Of a stretch of 64,000 nt of DNA, positions 1-11,793 are shown one piece after another (within the stretch, counting starts at the first letter, position 1; every line of letters begins with the position of its first letter). Location: assembly GCF_001953865.1 (NCBI RefSeq), contig NZ_MQUQ01000001.1:248001-312000 (forward strand), read 5' to 3'. Position numbers and translations under genes: made by a program. Origin of the DNA: Amycolatopsis coloradensis. Lineage in GTDB: Bacteria > Actinomycetota > Actinomycetes > Mycobacteriales > Pseudonocardiaceae. The notes under the pieces are model-generated. The model saw only the letters and a program-made list of their open reading frames with translations, had not been told where the DNA came from and did no database searches.

Positions 1-771
1 GTGTTCCGGCCGAGACTGCTCAAAGTGGCGAAACACGAGTGGCCGCTGCTGCTGGCGTACGGCTCGCTCGGCGTGGCGGGCGTGCAGCTCATGTACTTCC
101 TCGCGGCGGGCCGGATCCCGGTCGGGATCGCGATTCTGCTCGAGTTCACCTCGCCGGTGCTGATCGCGCTGTGGGTCCGGTTCGTGCGGCGGGTGCGGTT
201 GCCGAGGGCGATGTGGGCGGGGATCGCGCTGGCGATGACCGGGTTAGTCCTGGTCGCGCAGGTCTGGGAGGGCCTCACCCTGGACGTCCTCGGGTTGCTC
301 GCCGGGCTCGGCGCGGCGTTCTGTTCGGCGGGGTACTTCCTGCTCGGGGAGCGCGGCGTCGCGAACCGGGATCCGCTCGGCATGGTGACCTGGGGGATGA
401 CGATCGGCGCGGTCCTCGTCTGCGCGGTCGCGCCACCGTGGACGATTCCGTGGGAAGTCCTCGCCGCGCCGACCTCGTTCGGACCGTGGCGGCCGCCGGT
501 GTGGTCGCTGCTGATCGCGCTGGTGCTGATCGCGACCGTGCTGGCCTACGCGACCGGTATGACCGCGCTGCGCCATCTTCCGGCGTCGGTGGCGAGCGTC
601 GTGGGGCTGGTGGAGCCGCTGGTCGCCGCCACGGCGGCCTGGCTGCTGCTGGGTGAGGCGCTCAGCTGGATCCAAGCCGCGGGCGCGGTGGTGCTGCTGA
701 CCGGCGCGTACATCGTCCAGCTGAATTCCCACGTGGTCCAGACGGACTCAACCTTGCTGGAAGCCCCGTAG
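1..771 (+). CDS. EamA-family (DMT superfamily) permease, 5' end cut off
   Basis: The reading frame is open from the first base to a TAG at 769-771, giving 256 residues. EamA proteins usually have about 290-310 residues and ten membrane helices, so roughly 40 N-terminal residues probably lie outside the window and the GTG at position 1 is unlikely to be the true start. The product is almost wholly hydrophobic. Two EamA halves can be seen, each ending in a helix near a conserved glutamate; the second contains SVVGLVEPLVAATAAWLLLGE, a typical EamA signature. It would act in the cytoplasmic membrane as a metabolite or drug exporter; the substrate cannot be read from sequence. The stop overlaps the end of the convergent DUF305 gene by 24 bases. 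Confidence 0.85.
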   Translation: MFRPRLLKVAKHEWPLLLAYGSLGVAGVQLMYFLAAGRIPVGIAILLEFTSPVLIALWVRFVRRVRLPRAMWAGIALAMTGLVLVAQVWEGLTLDVLGLLAGLGAAFCSAGYFLLGERGVANRDPLGMVTWGMTIGAVLVCAVAPPWTIPWEVLAAPTSFGPWRPPVWSLLIALVLIATVLAYATGMTALRHLPASVASVVGLVEPLVAATAAWLLLGEALSWIQAAGAVVLLTGAYIVQLNSHVVQTDSTLLEAP

Positions 772-1335
772 GTCGCTGATCTCCTGCTGTTGCGAACGCG
801 ACGTCGTCGCGGCGAGGTCGCGGGCGTCGGGGTTGCGGCCGTGCCGGGTTTCGGCGTCGGCGATGCGGACGCCCGCCTCGCGCTGCTTCTGCAACCGCGA
901 GACGAACTTGCGGTCGAAGTCCTTTCCGGACAGTCCGGCCAGTTCCGCCATGTCGTCAGGGCCGAGGTAGCCGTCGCGCTGGACGTGTTCGAGGTTCGGG
1001 TCGTCCGGCGCCGGCTGGCCCCAGGACTCGATGAGCGCCGACAGCCGCGCGATCTCCGGTTCGTGTGTGTCGATGACCCGCTTGGCGAGGGCCTTCAGCT
1101 GGGCGTTCTCGGCGCGGGTTTCCGCCAGGGAAGCCAGATCCACACCCTGCTGGTGATGCGCGAGGGCCTGCCGCGCGAACGCGACGTCGGCGTCGTTGAA
1201 CGGAACGGCGGCCTGCTGCGCCGGCGGTGACGACCCGGGAGGCGCCGTCTGCGACTGGGGTGCCCCGTCCGAGCAGCCGGCCAGCACGGCGGCCAGGGCG
1301 ACGGCAGGCAGTAACCGGAGGACGGCGTGCGGCAT
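748..1335 (-). CDS. DUF305-domain lipoprotein
   Basis: A 195-residue protein with a lipoprotein signal: hydrophobic stretch from about residue 6 to 19, then LAGC with the cysteine at about 21. A Pro/Gln-rich linker precedes a DUF305 domain (about 45-190) rich in histidine and acidic residues, including LAHHQQGVDLA near residue 58 and HEPEIARL. DUF305 proteins are four-helix, often metal-associated, exported proteins of uncertain function. GAGGAG lies 7 bases before the ATG and fixes the start. The 3' end overlaps the EamA gene on the other strand. Next to it, also divergent, is the dead amino-acid permease. Confidence 0.88.
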   Translation of the reverse strand: MPHAVLRLLPAVALAAVLAGCSDGAPQSQTAPPGSSPPAQQAAVPFNDADVAFARQALAHHQQGVDLASLAETRAENAQLKALAKRVIDTHEPEIARLSALIESWGQPAPDDPNLEHVQRDGYLGPDDMAELAGLSGKDFDRKFVSRLQKQREAGVRIADAETRHGRNPDARDLAATTSRSQQQEISDLRGFQQG

Positions 1336-1487
1336 CGAAGTGCTCCTCGGAACGCGCGGTGGAGGTGCCTAGGTTCGCAGAGCCCGCATCGGCCTGTTCA
1401 CCGGGGGTTGCGCAAACACTTTTCCTCCGGTCCTTGCGGTGCGAAAATTCCGCGATTCACCGCCATGGTGTCAGGAGGTGACCGCGA

Positions 1488-1893
1488 ATGGGCGCAAAAC
1501 CACTCCGGACCGGACCACCGAGCGGGCGGACCTGCGGCAACGCCACGTCCGGATGATCGCGCTCGGCGGCATCATCGGCGCGAGCCGCCGTCCTCTCCTA
1601 CGCCATCGGCGGCTTGATCGTCGTGCTGGTGATGCGGATGCTCGGCGAAATGGCGACGGCCGCGCCGTCACAGGGTTCCTTCATGGAGTACGCGCGGACC
1701 TCGCTCGACGGCTGAGCGGGTTTCACCGTCGGCTGGCTGTACTTGTACCTGGATTCCCGTTGTACCGCAATGGATCTTCTCGCTCGTGCTGATGCTGCTG
1801 CTGACCGCGGCCAACCTCGCCTCGGCCCGTTCGTTCGGGGAGACGGAGTTCTGGCTCGCGTCGGTCATAGAGTCCGGTCTGCCCCTCCCTTAA
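1488..1893 (+). pseudogene. Decayed APC-family amino-acid permease
   Basis: Three fragments in different frames match a GabP/AnsP-type amino-acid permease in order. The first, from about 1510, reads DLRQRHVRMIALGGIIGA, the classic start of helix 1. The second, from 1587, reads AVLSYAIGGLIVVLVMRMLG and continues to MEYARTSLDG-stop-AGFTVGWLY. The third, from 1759, reads VVPQWIFSLVLMLLLTAANL and runs to ARSFGETEFWLASV. Large pieces between fragments are deleted, an in-frame TGA interrupts the middle, and the C-terminal half is gone. A strong AGGAGGTG ribosome site still precedes an ATG at 1488, but that frame shifts off within 20 codons. An intact copy would have about 450-480 residues. It is clearly dead. 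Confidence 0.85.
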
Positions 1894-2006
1894 GGGAAGG
1901 CTGCGACCTGCGGCGTATTCGAACCCTCCCGAGGCGGGAGGTGCCCGGGAGCGGATCGCGGAACACTTGCCCCGTAAGGAAACACTCGAAACCGGGGGAA
2001 TCCGTG

Positions 2007-2111
2007 ATGAACCGGCCCACTCGCGCCGAACAGCGCAAAGCCCGCAACGCCCTCTTCGGTCAACTGATCACGGTCGCCTTCGCCCTGCTGATGGTCGCGG
2101 CGACTCGCTAG
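2007..2111 (+). CDS. Possible 34-residue single-helix membrane peptide
   Basis: The ATG at 2007 has GGGGGAA six bases upstream and opens a frame for 34 residues. The N-terminal half is basic (MNRPTRAEQRKARNALFG) and the second half is a hydrophobic helix ending in LLMVAATR. This is the make-up of a small inner-membrane peptide. A hairpin (CCTCCCGAGGCGGGAGG around 1925-1942) lies upstream, between it and the dead permease. No family is recognised, and chance cannot be excluded. Its stop overlaps the 3' end of the convergent pentapeptide-repeat gene by four bases. Confidence 0.4.
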   Translation: MNRPTRAEQRKARNALFGQLITVAFALLMVAATR

Positions 2112-2890
2112 TCCTTGCGCGGCAGAAGGCGTCCCTGAGCGACCGGCGAAGCCGCCTGGACATACCAGGACGACGGCCACGAGTCCGCGTCGCCGGGCCG
2201 CTCCACCCGGGCGTCGGAGAAGTCGGGGACTTCCGAAAAATCGGCGTCGGCGAACGTGATCGTCCCGGCGAACAGCGCGCCGCTGAAGCTGGCGTAGTGG
2301 GGGAAGCTCGCCTCGCGGAAGTCGGTGTCGCCGGTGAAGTGCGCGCGATCGAAGTTCGCGAAGCGCGGGAATCGGGCACGCCGGAAGTTCCCGCCGACGA
2401 TCGCGGCGTCCCGGAAGTCGGCACCGACGAGGTCGCAGTCCGCGAAGTCCGGCTCGACGAGGACCGCGTCCTGGAGTTCCAGCTCCTCGACTTCCCGGAA
2501 TTCGGGGCCACCGGATCGCCGGAGATGCCGGGTGAGGAGGCTCTGCGCGACGAGGCGGATCGCGAACTCCTCCTCGTCTTCGACGGGGAACAGGAAGGGC
2601 CTGCGCAGGTAAGCGCAGGTCAGCTCGATGACGTCTTCGTGAGCGTCGGCGTCTTCTCGCCCGTACTGATCAAGTTCCGCGAAGCCTTCCAGGCGCTCCG
2701 CGGCAGCCTCGCTCTCCAGCTTTCCGGCAGCACGTTCCCAGCGCTCCCGCCGGCGGCCGACGGCGATCTGTTCGGGCCGTTCCCGCCGGTCGCGGCGAAC
2801 GCCTTCGATGACCATCCGGGCGACGTAGACCGCCCCGATCCCGAGTGCGACGCCCGCCAGCGCCGCCACGACGTGTACCCCCACCATCAT
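2108..2890 (-). CDS. Membrane-anchored pentapeptide-repeat protein
   Basis: The protein has 260 residues. An N-terminal membrane helix (about 5-26) is followed by a strongly basic stretch and a charged, probably helical linker (about 30-130). From about residue 133 to 225 the A(D/N)LXX-type five-residue periodicity of pentapeptide repeats is evident, for example DFADCDLVGADFRDAAIVGG, then NFDRAHFTGDTDFREASF. Such repeats fold into a right-handed beta helix. With the membrane anchor this is probably a scaffold at the cytoplasmic face; the partner is unknown. It lies downstream of RNase J on the same strand, separated by a strong hairpin, so it is probably transcribed separately. A second ATG follows the first immediately. 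Confidence 0.82.
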   Translation of the reverse strand: MMVGVHVVAALAGVALGIGAVYVARMVIEGVRRDRRERPEQIAVGRRRERWERAAGKLESEAAAERLEGFAELDQYGREDADAHEDVIELTCAYLRRPFLFPVEDEEEFAIRLVAQSLLTRHLRRSGGPEFREVEELELQDAVLVEPDFADCDLVGADFRDAAIVGGNFRRARFPRFANFDRAHFTGDTDFREASFPHYASFSGALFAGTITFADADFSEVPDFSDARVERPGDADSWPSSWYVQAASPVAQGRLLPRKD

Positions 2891-2946
2891 GAGGCGATTA
2901 TGCGCGTGAAGGCCCGTCCTCGACCGAGTTGGCTCTTCCGGGATCT

Positions 2947-2993
2947 GTGAAGGACTCCTTAAGGGACCCAGAGTCTCTCAAGGAGTCCTTCAC
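2947..2993. terminator. Palindrome after RNase J (GTGAAGGACTCCTT family)
   Basis: Arms 2947-2966 and 2974-2993, 20 bases each with two mismatches, begin GTGAAGGACTCCTT and end AAGGAGTCCTTCAC. The palindrome lies 23 bases after the RNase J stop. There is no T-run. A near-identical copy is at 39560-39614. It probably terminates RNase J transcription or protects its 3' end. Confidence 0.6.
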
Positions 2994-3015
2994 GGACCTG
3001 CACCCAGCGTCTGGG

Positions 3016-7336
<4,321 letters not shown>

Positions 7337-7421
7337 GGTTTCGGCGCTCCTTCGGTTCGCGCAGGATGCTAACTCGGACCTGTTCGCGCGCCGAAAGGTT
7401 CCTTCTTCCTATCGCCGGGAT

Positions 7422-7814
7422 TCAGACCGTGACCTCGTGCCCGGACTCCCGGAGCGCCTTCACCGCGCGCTCCAGCTCAGGGGCCCGGACCAGCACGTGA
7501 TCGGTGTCGAAAGTGGACATCGAGAACAGCGCCACCCCGGCGGCGGCCAGTTCGCTCGACAGCGCCGCGATGATGCCGGTCAGCGTGAAGGCCAGCGGCC
7601 CGCGGACCGACAGCAGCCGCCAGCCGTCCTCGACGGTGGCACCGGCAGGCGCGAGACCCGCCGGGCAGATCACCGACAGCTCCTCCGGCGTCCGCGTGAT
7701 GGAGATCAGGACAGGCTCGCCGGGATCGAGCAGGTTCGCCGGAATCGGCGCGTCCGGGGCGAGGCGGGCGACCGCGTATTCGCCTGGCCGGACGTCGATC
7801 GCGAGGCGTCGCAT
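7422..7814 (-). CDS. ACT-domain protein
   Basis: A 130-residue protein with two ACT-like halves, of the small CASTOR/ACT type. The second half contains RGPLAFTLTGIIAALSSELA followed by a typical GVALFSMSTFDTDHVLV strand-turn. ACT domains bind amino acids and regulate metabolic enzymes. There is no attached catalytic domain, so it is probably a stand-alone ligand-binding regulator. Its ATG shares one base with the thyX stop (TGATG), so translation is probably coupled. Being next to lysine genes, an amino-acid-sensing role is plausible but unproven. Confidence 0.85.
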   Translation of the reverse strand: MRRLAIDVRPGEYAVARLAPDAPIPANLLDPGEPVLISITRTPEELSVICPAGLAPAGATVEDGWRLLSVRGPLAFTLTGIIAALSSELAAAGVALFSMSTFDTDHVLVRAPELERAVKALRESGHEVTV

Positions 7815-8566
7815 CAGCCCTCGAGGACCTTCGGGCTGGACGCGACCTCGGTGCCGTCGGGCAGCGCGGAAATGGTGAAGTCCGCGAACACGTTGCCCGA
7901 GGCCTTCTGCAGTTCGCGCAGGCAGTCGATGGCCAGGGCGCGGATCTCGACGTCGGCGTGCTCGGTGGCGCGCATCGCGATGAAGTGGCGCCAGGCTCGG
8001 TAGTTGCCGGTGACCACGATGCGGGTCTCGGTCGCGTTCGGCAGCACGGCTCGGGCGGCCTGGCGGGCCTGCTTGCGGCGTAGGGTCGCGCTCGGCACGT
8101 CGGCGAACTTTTCCTCGAGCCCGGCGAGCAACTCGGTGTAGGCGTCGACGGCGGCCTGCGAGGCGGCGAGGAACTTCGCGTGCAGCTCCGGGTCCTGCGC
8201 GATGACGTCGGGCTCGACGAACGCGGCGTCGCGCTCCGGGACGTAGCGCTGCGAAAGCTGCGAGTAGGAGAAGTGCCGGTGACGGATCAGCTCGTGCGTC
8301 AGCGACCGGGAGATGCCGGTGATGTAGAAGCTGACGGATCCGTGCTCCAGCACCGACAGGTGGCCCACGTCGATGATGTGCTCGAGGTAGCCGGCGTTGG
8401 TGGCCGTCTTCGGGTTCGGCTTCTTCCAGGACTGGTAGCAGGCCCGGCCCGCGAATTCGGCCAGCGCCTCACCACCGTCGGCATCGGTCGACCACGGTAC
8501 GTCCGACGGCGGGAAGAACTCCGTCTTCGCGATCAGTTGAACCTTGGGTGACACGGTCTCGGCCAC
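7814..8566 (-). CDS. thyX: Flavin-dependent thymidylate synthase
   Basis: This enzyme makes dTMP from dUMP with FAD, NADPH and methylene-tetrahydrofolate and acts as a homotetramer. The diagnostic RHRX7S motif is present: R95, H96, R97 and S105 in [27 protein letters not shown] and NATETRIVV are also typical. The frame runs to 8632, but the GTG at 8566 has AAGGGAG seven bases upstream and gives exactly 250 residues, the length of mycobacterial ThyX. It is the first gene of a minus-strand run with the ACT, kinase, dapA and rnj genes. Its upstream region is shared with the divergent HicB-like gene, including the TGACGTCA repeats. Confidence 0.96.
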   Translation of the reverse strand: MAETVSPKVQLIAKTEFFPPSDVPWSTDADGGEALAEFAGRACYQSWKKPNPKTATNAGYLEHIIDVGHLSVLEHGSVSFYITGISRSLTHELIRHRHFSYSQLSQRYVPERDAAFVEPDVIAQDPELHAKFLAASQAAVDAYTELLAGLEEKFADVPSATLRRKQARQAARAVLPNATETRIVVTGNYRAWRHFIAMRATEHADVEIRALAIDCLRELQKASGNVFADFTISALPDGTEVASSPKVLEG

Positions 8567-8647
8567 GTTCGCACTCCCTTTCGACCCCTGCTCCACGACT
8601 CCGGGCAGCGTAACCGCAGCCATCTCTGACACCTCGGCGACATCATG

Positions 8648-8701
8648 GTGACGTCATTGGCTCCTTGACTGACATCACAAGTGACGTCATAGTGGTGTCA
8701 T
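8648..8701. promoter_or_regulatory. TGACGTCA operator array over a leaderless promoter
   Basis: Two identical GTGACGTCAT blocks (8648-8657 and 8681-8690) are exactly 33 bases apart, about three helical turns. A reverse copy, CTGACATCAC, is at 8669-8678 and a variant, GTGGTGTCAT, at 8692-8701. The core TGACGTCA is a perfect palindrome. A good promoter overlaps them: TTGACT 8665-8670, a 17-base spacer, then CATAGT 8688-8693. This places the start of transcription at about 8700, the A of the ATG of the HicB-like gene, so its mRNA would be leaderless. No ribosome site is visible there. The array probably binds the ribbon-helix-helix protein encoded next. Confidence 0.65.
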
Positions 8702-9224
8702 GGATCTGACGCCGTACATCACAAGCCTTCGCGAGGACCTCGCGAACACGGCTTCGGCCGGCGACGAGCAGACGCGGCGCGCTGCCGCGCTGCTGTCGTC
8801 GGCACTGGAGCCTGCCGCCCGACTGACCATCATGAACGCCCTCGCGGACTTGGCCGCCGAAGTGACCTCGGCGCTGCCGGGGCATGTCGTCGACGTCCGG
8901 CTCGATGGCCGCGACGTGCGCGTCGTCGTCACCGGCTCCGGCGAGACCACTGAGCAGTCCGCACCCCGCAACGAGGCGCCGCGAGAGGCTCCGCGCGCCC
9001 CCAAGGTGGACACGGGCGACATCACACGAATCACGCTACGCCTGTTCGAGCAGGTCAAAGGCCAGGCCGAAGCCGCGGCCGCCTCTCAAGGCGTTTCGCT
9101 GAACACGTTCGTCTCGCAGGCCGTCCAGGGGGCGCTGGGCAAGAGCGGCAGCGAGCACTGGCAGTACAAGCAGAAGCCGGGCGGCGGTGCCGGTTCGCAC
9201 CTGCACGGCTGGGTCCAGGGCTGA
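8700..9224 (+). CDS. HicB-like ribbon-helix-helix regulator
   Basis: A 174-residue protein with a helical N-terminal part (1-60) and a short beta-rich segment (GHVVDVRLDGRDVRVVVTG) like the HicB partial-RNase-H fold. An acidic/proline linker (80-105) leads to a C-terminal ribbon-helix-helix DNA-binding module (about 109-147: DITRITLRLFEQVKGQAEAA, then GVSLNTFVSQAV). The tail is Gly/His-rich. The family is annotated as HicB-type antitoxin, but no HicA-like toxin lies beside it. Instead it is followed ten bases later by a DUF4097 gene, a pairing seen in other actinobacteria. It probably autoregulates through the TGACGTCA sites in its promoter. Confidence 0.8.
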   Translation: MDLTPYITSLREDLANTASAGDEQTRRAAALLSSALEPAARLTIMNALADLAAEVTSALPGHVVDVRLDGRDVRVVVTGSGETTEQSAPRNEAPREAPRAPKVDTGDITRITLRLFEQVKGQAEAAAASQGVSLNTFVSQAVQGALGKSGSEHWQYKQKPGGGAGSHLHGWVQG

Positions 9225-9234
9225 GGGGGACGAA

Positions 9235-10143
9235 ATGACCGAGGAAAGCATTCCCGCCGGTGAAGAGACCGTGCGCGTCGAAGACTTCGAGGCCGACGGC
9301 CCGATCGAGATCGACGTGAGCGTGGCCATCGGCCGAGTGACCGTCGACCTGACCGGTGAGAGCGGTATCCACGCCGAGGTCCGCCGTGACGGCGGCGAGC
9401 AGCAGCCGTGGGTCGACGGGATGACGAGCCTGCTCAGCTGGGTCGGGGAACGCTTCGGCGACCAGCTCGGCGGCCCGCAGGGAGCGTCGGCGGGCGACGC
9501 CGTGGCGCAGACGCGGATCGAGAAGGTCGGCAACCGGCTGGTCGTCCAGGCGCCGAAGGCCTGGCAACTGAAGAACGTCCCGCTCGCCGTGACCGTCCGT
9601 GCCCCCGCCGGTTCGCACTTGGAGGTGCGGGCCGGGGCGGCCGCCGTCACGGTGACCGGGTCCGCGGGGCGGGCCGACATCCTCACGGGATCCGGCGACG
9701 TCGGCCTGGAGCGGGCGGACGGCTCGGCGATCGTGCGCACCGGCACCGGCGACATCAAGCTCGGCCCGACCCTGTCCGGCCTGCAACTCCGCACCGGCAG
9801 CGGCCACGTCGAGGCGTCCTCGGTGAGCGGTTCGGCCACGGTCGCGACCGGTACCGGCAACGTCTGGCTCGGCGAGGTCGCGGGCGAGGTCCTGGCGCGC
9901 ACCGGCAGCGGCGACCTCTCGGTGGCCGACGCCGCCTCCGGATCGCTGGAGCTGACCACCGGATCGGGCGAGGTCCGGGTCGGGATCCGCGGCGGTGTCG
10001 CCGCCGAAATCGACCTGTCTTCGACGACCGGCTCGGTGTCGAGTGAGCTGGATGTCGCGGAGAGCGCCCCTTCCGAGGTCTCGCTGAAGGTGCGGGCGCG
10101 GACCGGGACCGGCGACGCGGTGGTGACCAGCGCGGCCAGGTGA
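9235..10143 (+). CDS. DUF4097 beta-strand-repeat protein
   Basis: The ATG at 9235 has GAGGGGGA five bases upstream and gives 302 residues. The first 130 residues are mixed. After that the sequence is a regular series of beta turns with TGSG or TGTG about every 19 residues, at least eight times (for example ILTGSGDVGLERADGSAIVR). This predicts a right-handed beta-helix or solenoid. It has no signal peptide or membrane helix, so it is probably cytoplasmic or peripheral. It is probably co-transcribed with the HicB-like gene. DUF4097 proteins have no settled function. A long hairpin region follows the stop. Confidence 0.85.
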   Translation: MTEESIPAGEETVRVEDFEADGPIEIDVSVAIGRVTVDLTGESGIHAEVRRDGGEQQPWVDGMTSLLSWVGERFGDQLGGPQGASAGDAVAQTRIEKVGNRLVVQAPKAWQLKNVPLAVTVRAPAGSHLEVRAGAAAVTVTGSAGRADILTGSGDVGLERADGSAIVRTGTGDIKLGPTLSGLQLRTGSGHVEASSVSGSATVATGTGNVWLGEVAGEVLARTGSGDLSVADAASGSLELTTGSGEVRVGIRGGVAAEIDLSSTTGSVSSELDVAESAPSEVSLKVRARTGTGDAVVTSAAR

Positions 10144-10166
10144 GGCCGCGAGCTGCGGGGGGGGAT

Positions 10167-10218
10167 CAAGGGACCTTTGCTCTCACTTTTCCACGGGGGT
10201 GGGAGCAAAGGTCCCTTG
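10167..10218. terminator. 16-bp perfect hairpin after the DUF4097 gene
   Basis: The arms CAAGGGACCTTTGCTC (10167-10182) and its exact complement (10203-10218) enclose a 20-base loop, 24 bases after the DUF4097 stop. It is the first of three palindromic pieces in the 314-base gap before the convergent YcaQ-like gene. Confidence 0.6.
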
Positions 10219-10240
10219 CTCCACCAGTCACGTCGATGGC

Positions 10241-10271
10241 GCGTGAAGGCCCCCTTCCCTCGGCTCAGCCG
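10241..10271. repeat. Half-copy of a GTGAAGGCCCCCTT palindrome
   Basis: This stretch, GCGTGAAGGCCCCCTTCCCT followed by CGGCTCAGCCGA, matches the left arm of the complete palindrome at 42984-43040. The right arm is lost. It is probably a decayed member of the same family. Confidence 0.5.
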
Positions 10272-10297
10272 AAGAAACTCGACCTTCACACCTTCCC

Positions 10298-10358
10298 GAA
10301 GTACATGAAGGACCCCTTCACTGCGCCTAGCGCAGTGAAGGGGTCCTTCATGTACTTC
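10298..10358. terminator. 28-bp perfect inverted repeat with a 5-base loop
   Basis: Arms 10298-10325 and 10331-10358 are exact reverse complements and contain CATGAAGGACCCCTTCACTG. It lies between the convergent DUF4097 and YcaQ-like genes, so it could stop transcription from both sides. Apart from these repeats, nothing else is recognisable in 10144-10457. Confidence 0.65.
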
Positions 10359-10457
10359 AGGTGACCAGGGCGTCGGTGCCGGAAGGCTCGGGGTGGGCGT
10401 GAGTGGCGAAGGAAGCCTTCGCGGGCGCTCCTGAGAAACCGGATGCCATGAAGCCCG

Positions 10458-11678
10458 TCAGCGCACCAGTCGCGCGAGCACCGGAGCGAGGGCGCCCCGC
10501 TCCCCCACCACGACCCCGTCCAGCCCCTGCCACTCCGCCATCAGCCGCAGCTCCCCGGCCAGCTCACTCGCGACCCGGGCGACGTCCACCCCAGGCTCGG
10601 CGAAGGCGCCCTGAACGCGAAGCACTCCGGCGGCCCGATCGCATTTGAGGTCGACGCGGCCGACGAGTTCGCCGTCCAGCAGGAACGGGAAGACGTAGTA
10701 GCCATAGATCCGCTTCGGCTCGGGGACGTAGATCTCGATGCGGTAGAAGAAGTCGAAGATGCGCTCGGTCCGGGCGCGTTCCCAGATCAACGGGTCGAAC
10801 GGCGACAGCAACGCGCGACCGGTGACCGTGCGAGGTGTCTTCGCCGCCATGTGCCGATACGCCGGCGCGGGCCAGCCGTCCACGGTCACCGGTTCCAGCA
10901 CCCCCGCGTCGACCAGTTCGGCCACCGCTCGCTTGCTGACGTCGGGACCCAGGCGGTAGTAGTCCCGCAGGTCCGGCTCGGTGCCGACGCCCAGCGCGAC
11001 GGCCGCCCGGGTGATCAGTTCGCGGGCGCCCTCCTCCGGGCTCACCCGGCGCGACAGGATCTCCGGCGGCACCACGCGTTCGGTCAGGTCGTACAACCGC
11101 TCGAACGACCGGCGCGTGCCGGTGGTCAGCTGCCCCATGCCGAAGAGCCACTCGCAGGCCTTCTTGACCTCCGAGCGCTCCCACCACGAGCCGGGTCTGT
11201 AGCCGCCCGAGTCGCTTTCCAGGGCGCGCTCGATGCCACCCGCGCCGATCGGCCCCCGCTCCTTGACCACGGTGAGGATGTCGTCCACCAGCCGCGGTGT
11301 CTGCTCCAGCACACGCGCGTAGTTCGTCCACCAGCCCATGCGCTTCGCCCCGGACCGCAGCAACGGCCAGTCCTCCACCGGCAGCAGGCTCGCCTCGTGC
11401 GCCCACGATTCGACCAGCAGCCGGGGTTTGCGCGCGGAATGCGACCAGGCCGCGTCGTCCACCAACGTGGGCTCGTACGCGCCGAGACGCGAGAAGATCG
11501 GCATGTAGTGCGCGCGGACCGCGACGTTCACCGAATCCAGCTGCAGCAACTGGGTTCGCGACAGCACGCGTTGCAGATGCCGCCTGGTCACCGCGCCGCT
11601 GGGCCGCGCGTCGGCGAACCCTTGTGCGGCCAACGCGATCCGGCGCGCGACCGGCCCGCTGAGGGTCGTAGTGCTCAT
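10458..11678 (-). CDS. YcaQ/AlkZ-like winged-helix DNA glycosylase
   Basis: A 406-residue member of the HTH_42 family. The catalytic-type signature is LLQLDSVNVAVRAHYMPIFS near the N-terminus; QLD (glutamine-x-aspartate) corresponds to the QxQ/QxD motif of AlkZ/YcaQ enzymes, which unhook DNA crosslinks and remove bulky alkyl adducts. Also typical are the winged-helix part and SPFDPLIWERARTERIFDF. In antibiotic-producing actinomycetes relatives give self-resistance to genotoxins, but no biosynthetic cluster is visible here. The ATG at 11678 is chosen because family homology starts there; a GTG at 11702 is possible, and neither has a clear ribosome site. Confidence 0.85.
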   Translation of the reverse strand: MSTTTLSGPVARRIALAAQGFADARPSGAVTRRHLQRVLSRTQLLQLDSVNVAVRAHYMPIFSRLGAYEPTLVDDAAWSHSARKPRLLVESWAHEASLLPVEDWPLLRSGAKRMGWWTNYARVLEQTPRLVDDILTVVKERGPIGAGGIERALESDSGGYRPGSWWERSEVKKACEWLFGMGQLTTGTRRSFERLYDLTERVVPPEILSRRVSPEEGARELITRAAVALGVGTEPDLRDYYRLGPDVSKRAVAELVDAGVLEPVTVDGWPAPAYRHMAAKTPRTVTGRALLSPFDPLIWERARTERIFDFFYRIEIYVPEPKRIYGYYVFPFLLDGELVGRVDLKCDRAAGVLRVQGAFAEPGVDVARVASELAGELRLMAEWQGLDGVVVGERGALAPVLARLVR

Positions 11679-11793
11679 CGTCGGAATGGTGCCATCCGCC
11701 ACCGACAGTTTCCGGCGGTATCAGTGGATTCTCCGCATTCCTCCCCGCTACCGCCCTCACCGGAGGAGCTTCGCTCCGCTGTAGGTTCTCCTC

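Noticed and set aside
8567..8632. Upstream start for thyX
   Set aside because: The GTG at 8566 has a good ribosome site and gives the exact family length; the extra residues match nothing in the family.
8700..10143. HicAB toxin-antitoxin system
   Set aside because: No HicA-like short dsRNA-binding toxin is encoded on either side; only the HicB-like part and a DUF4097 gene are present.
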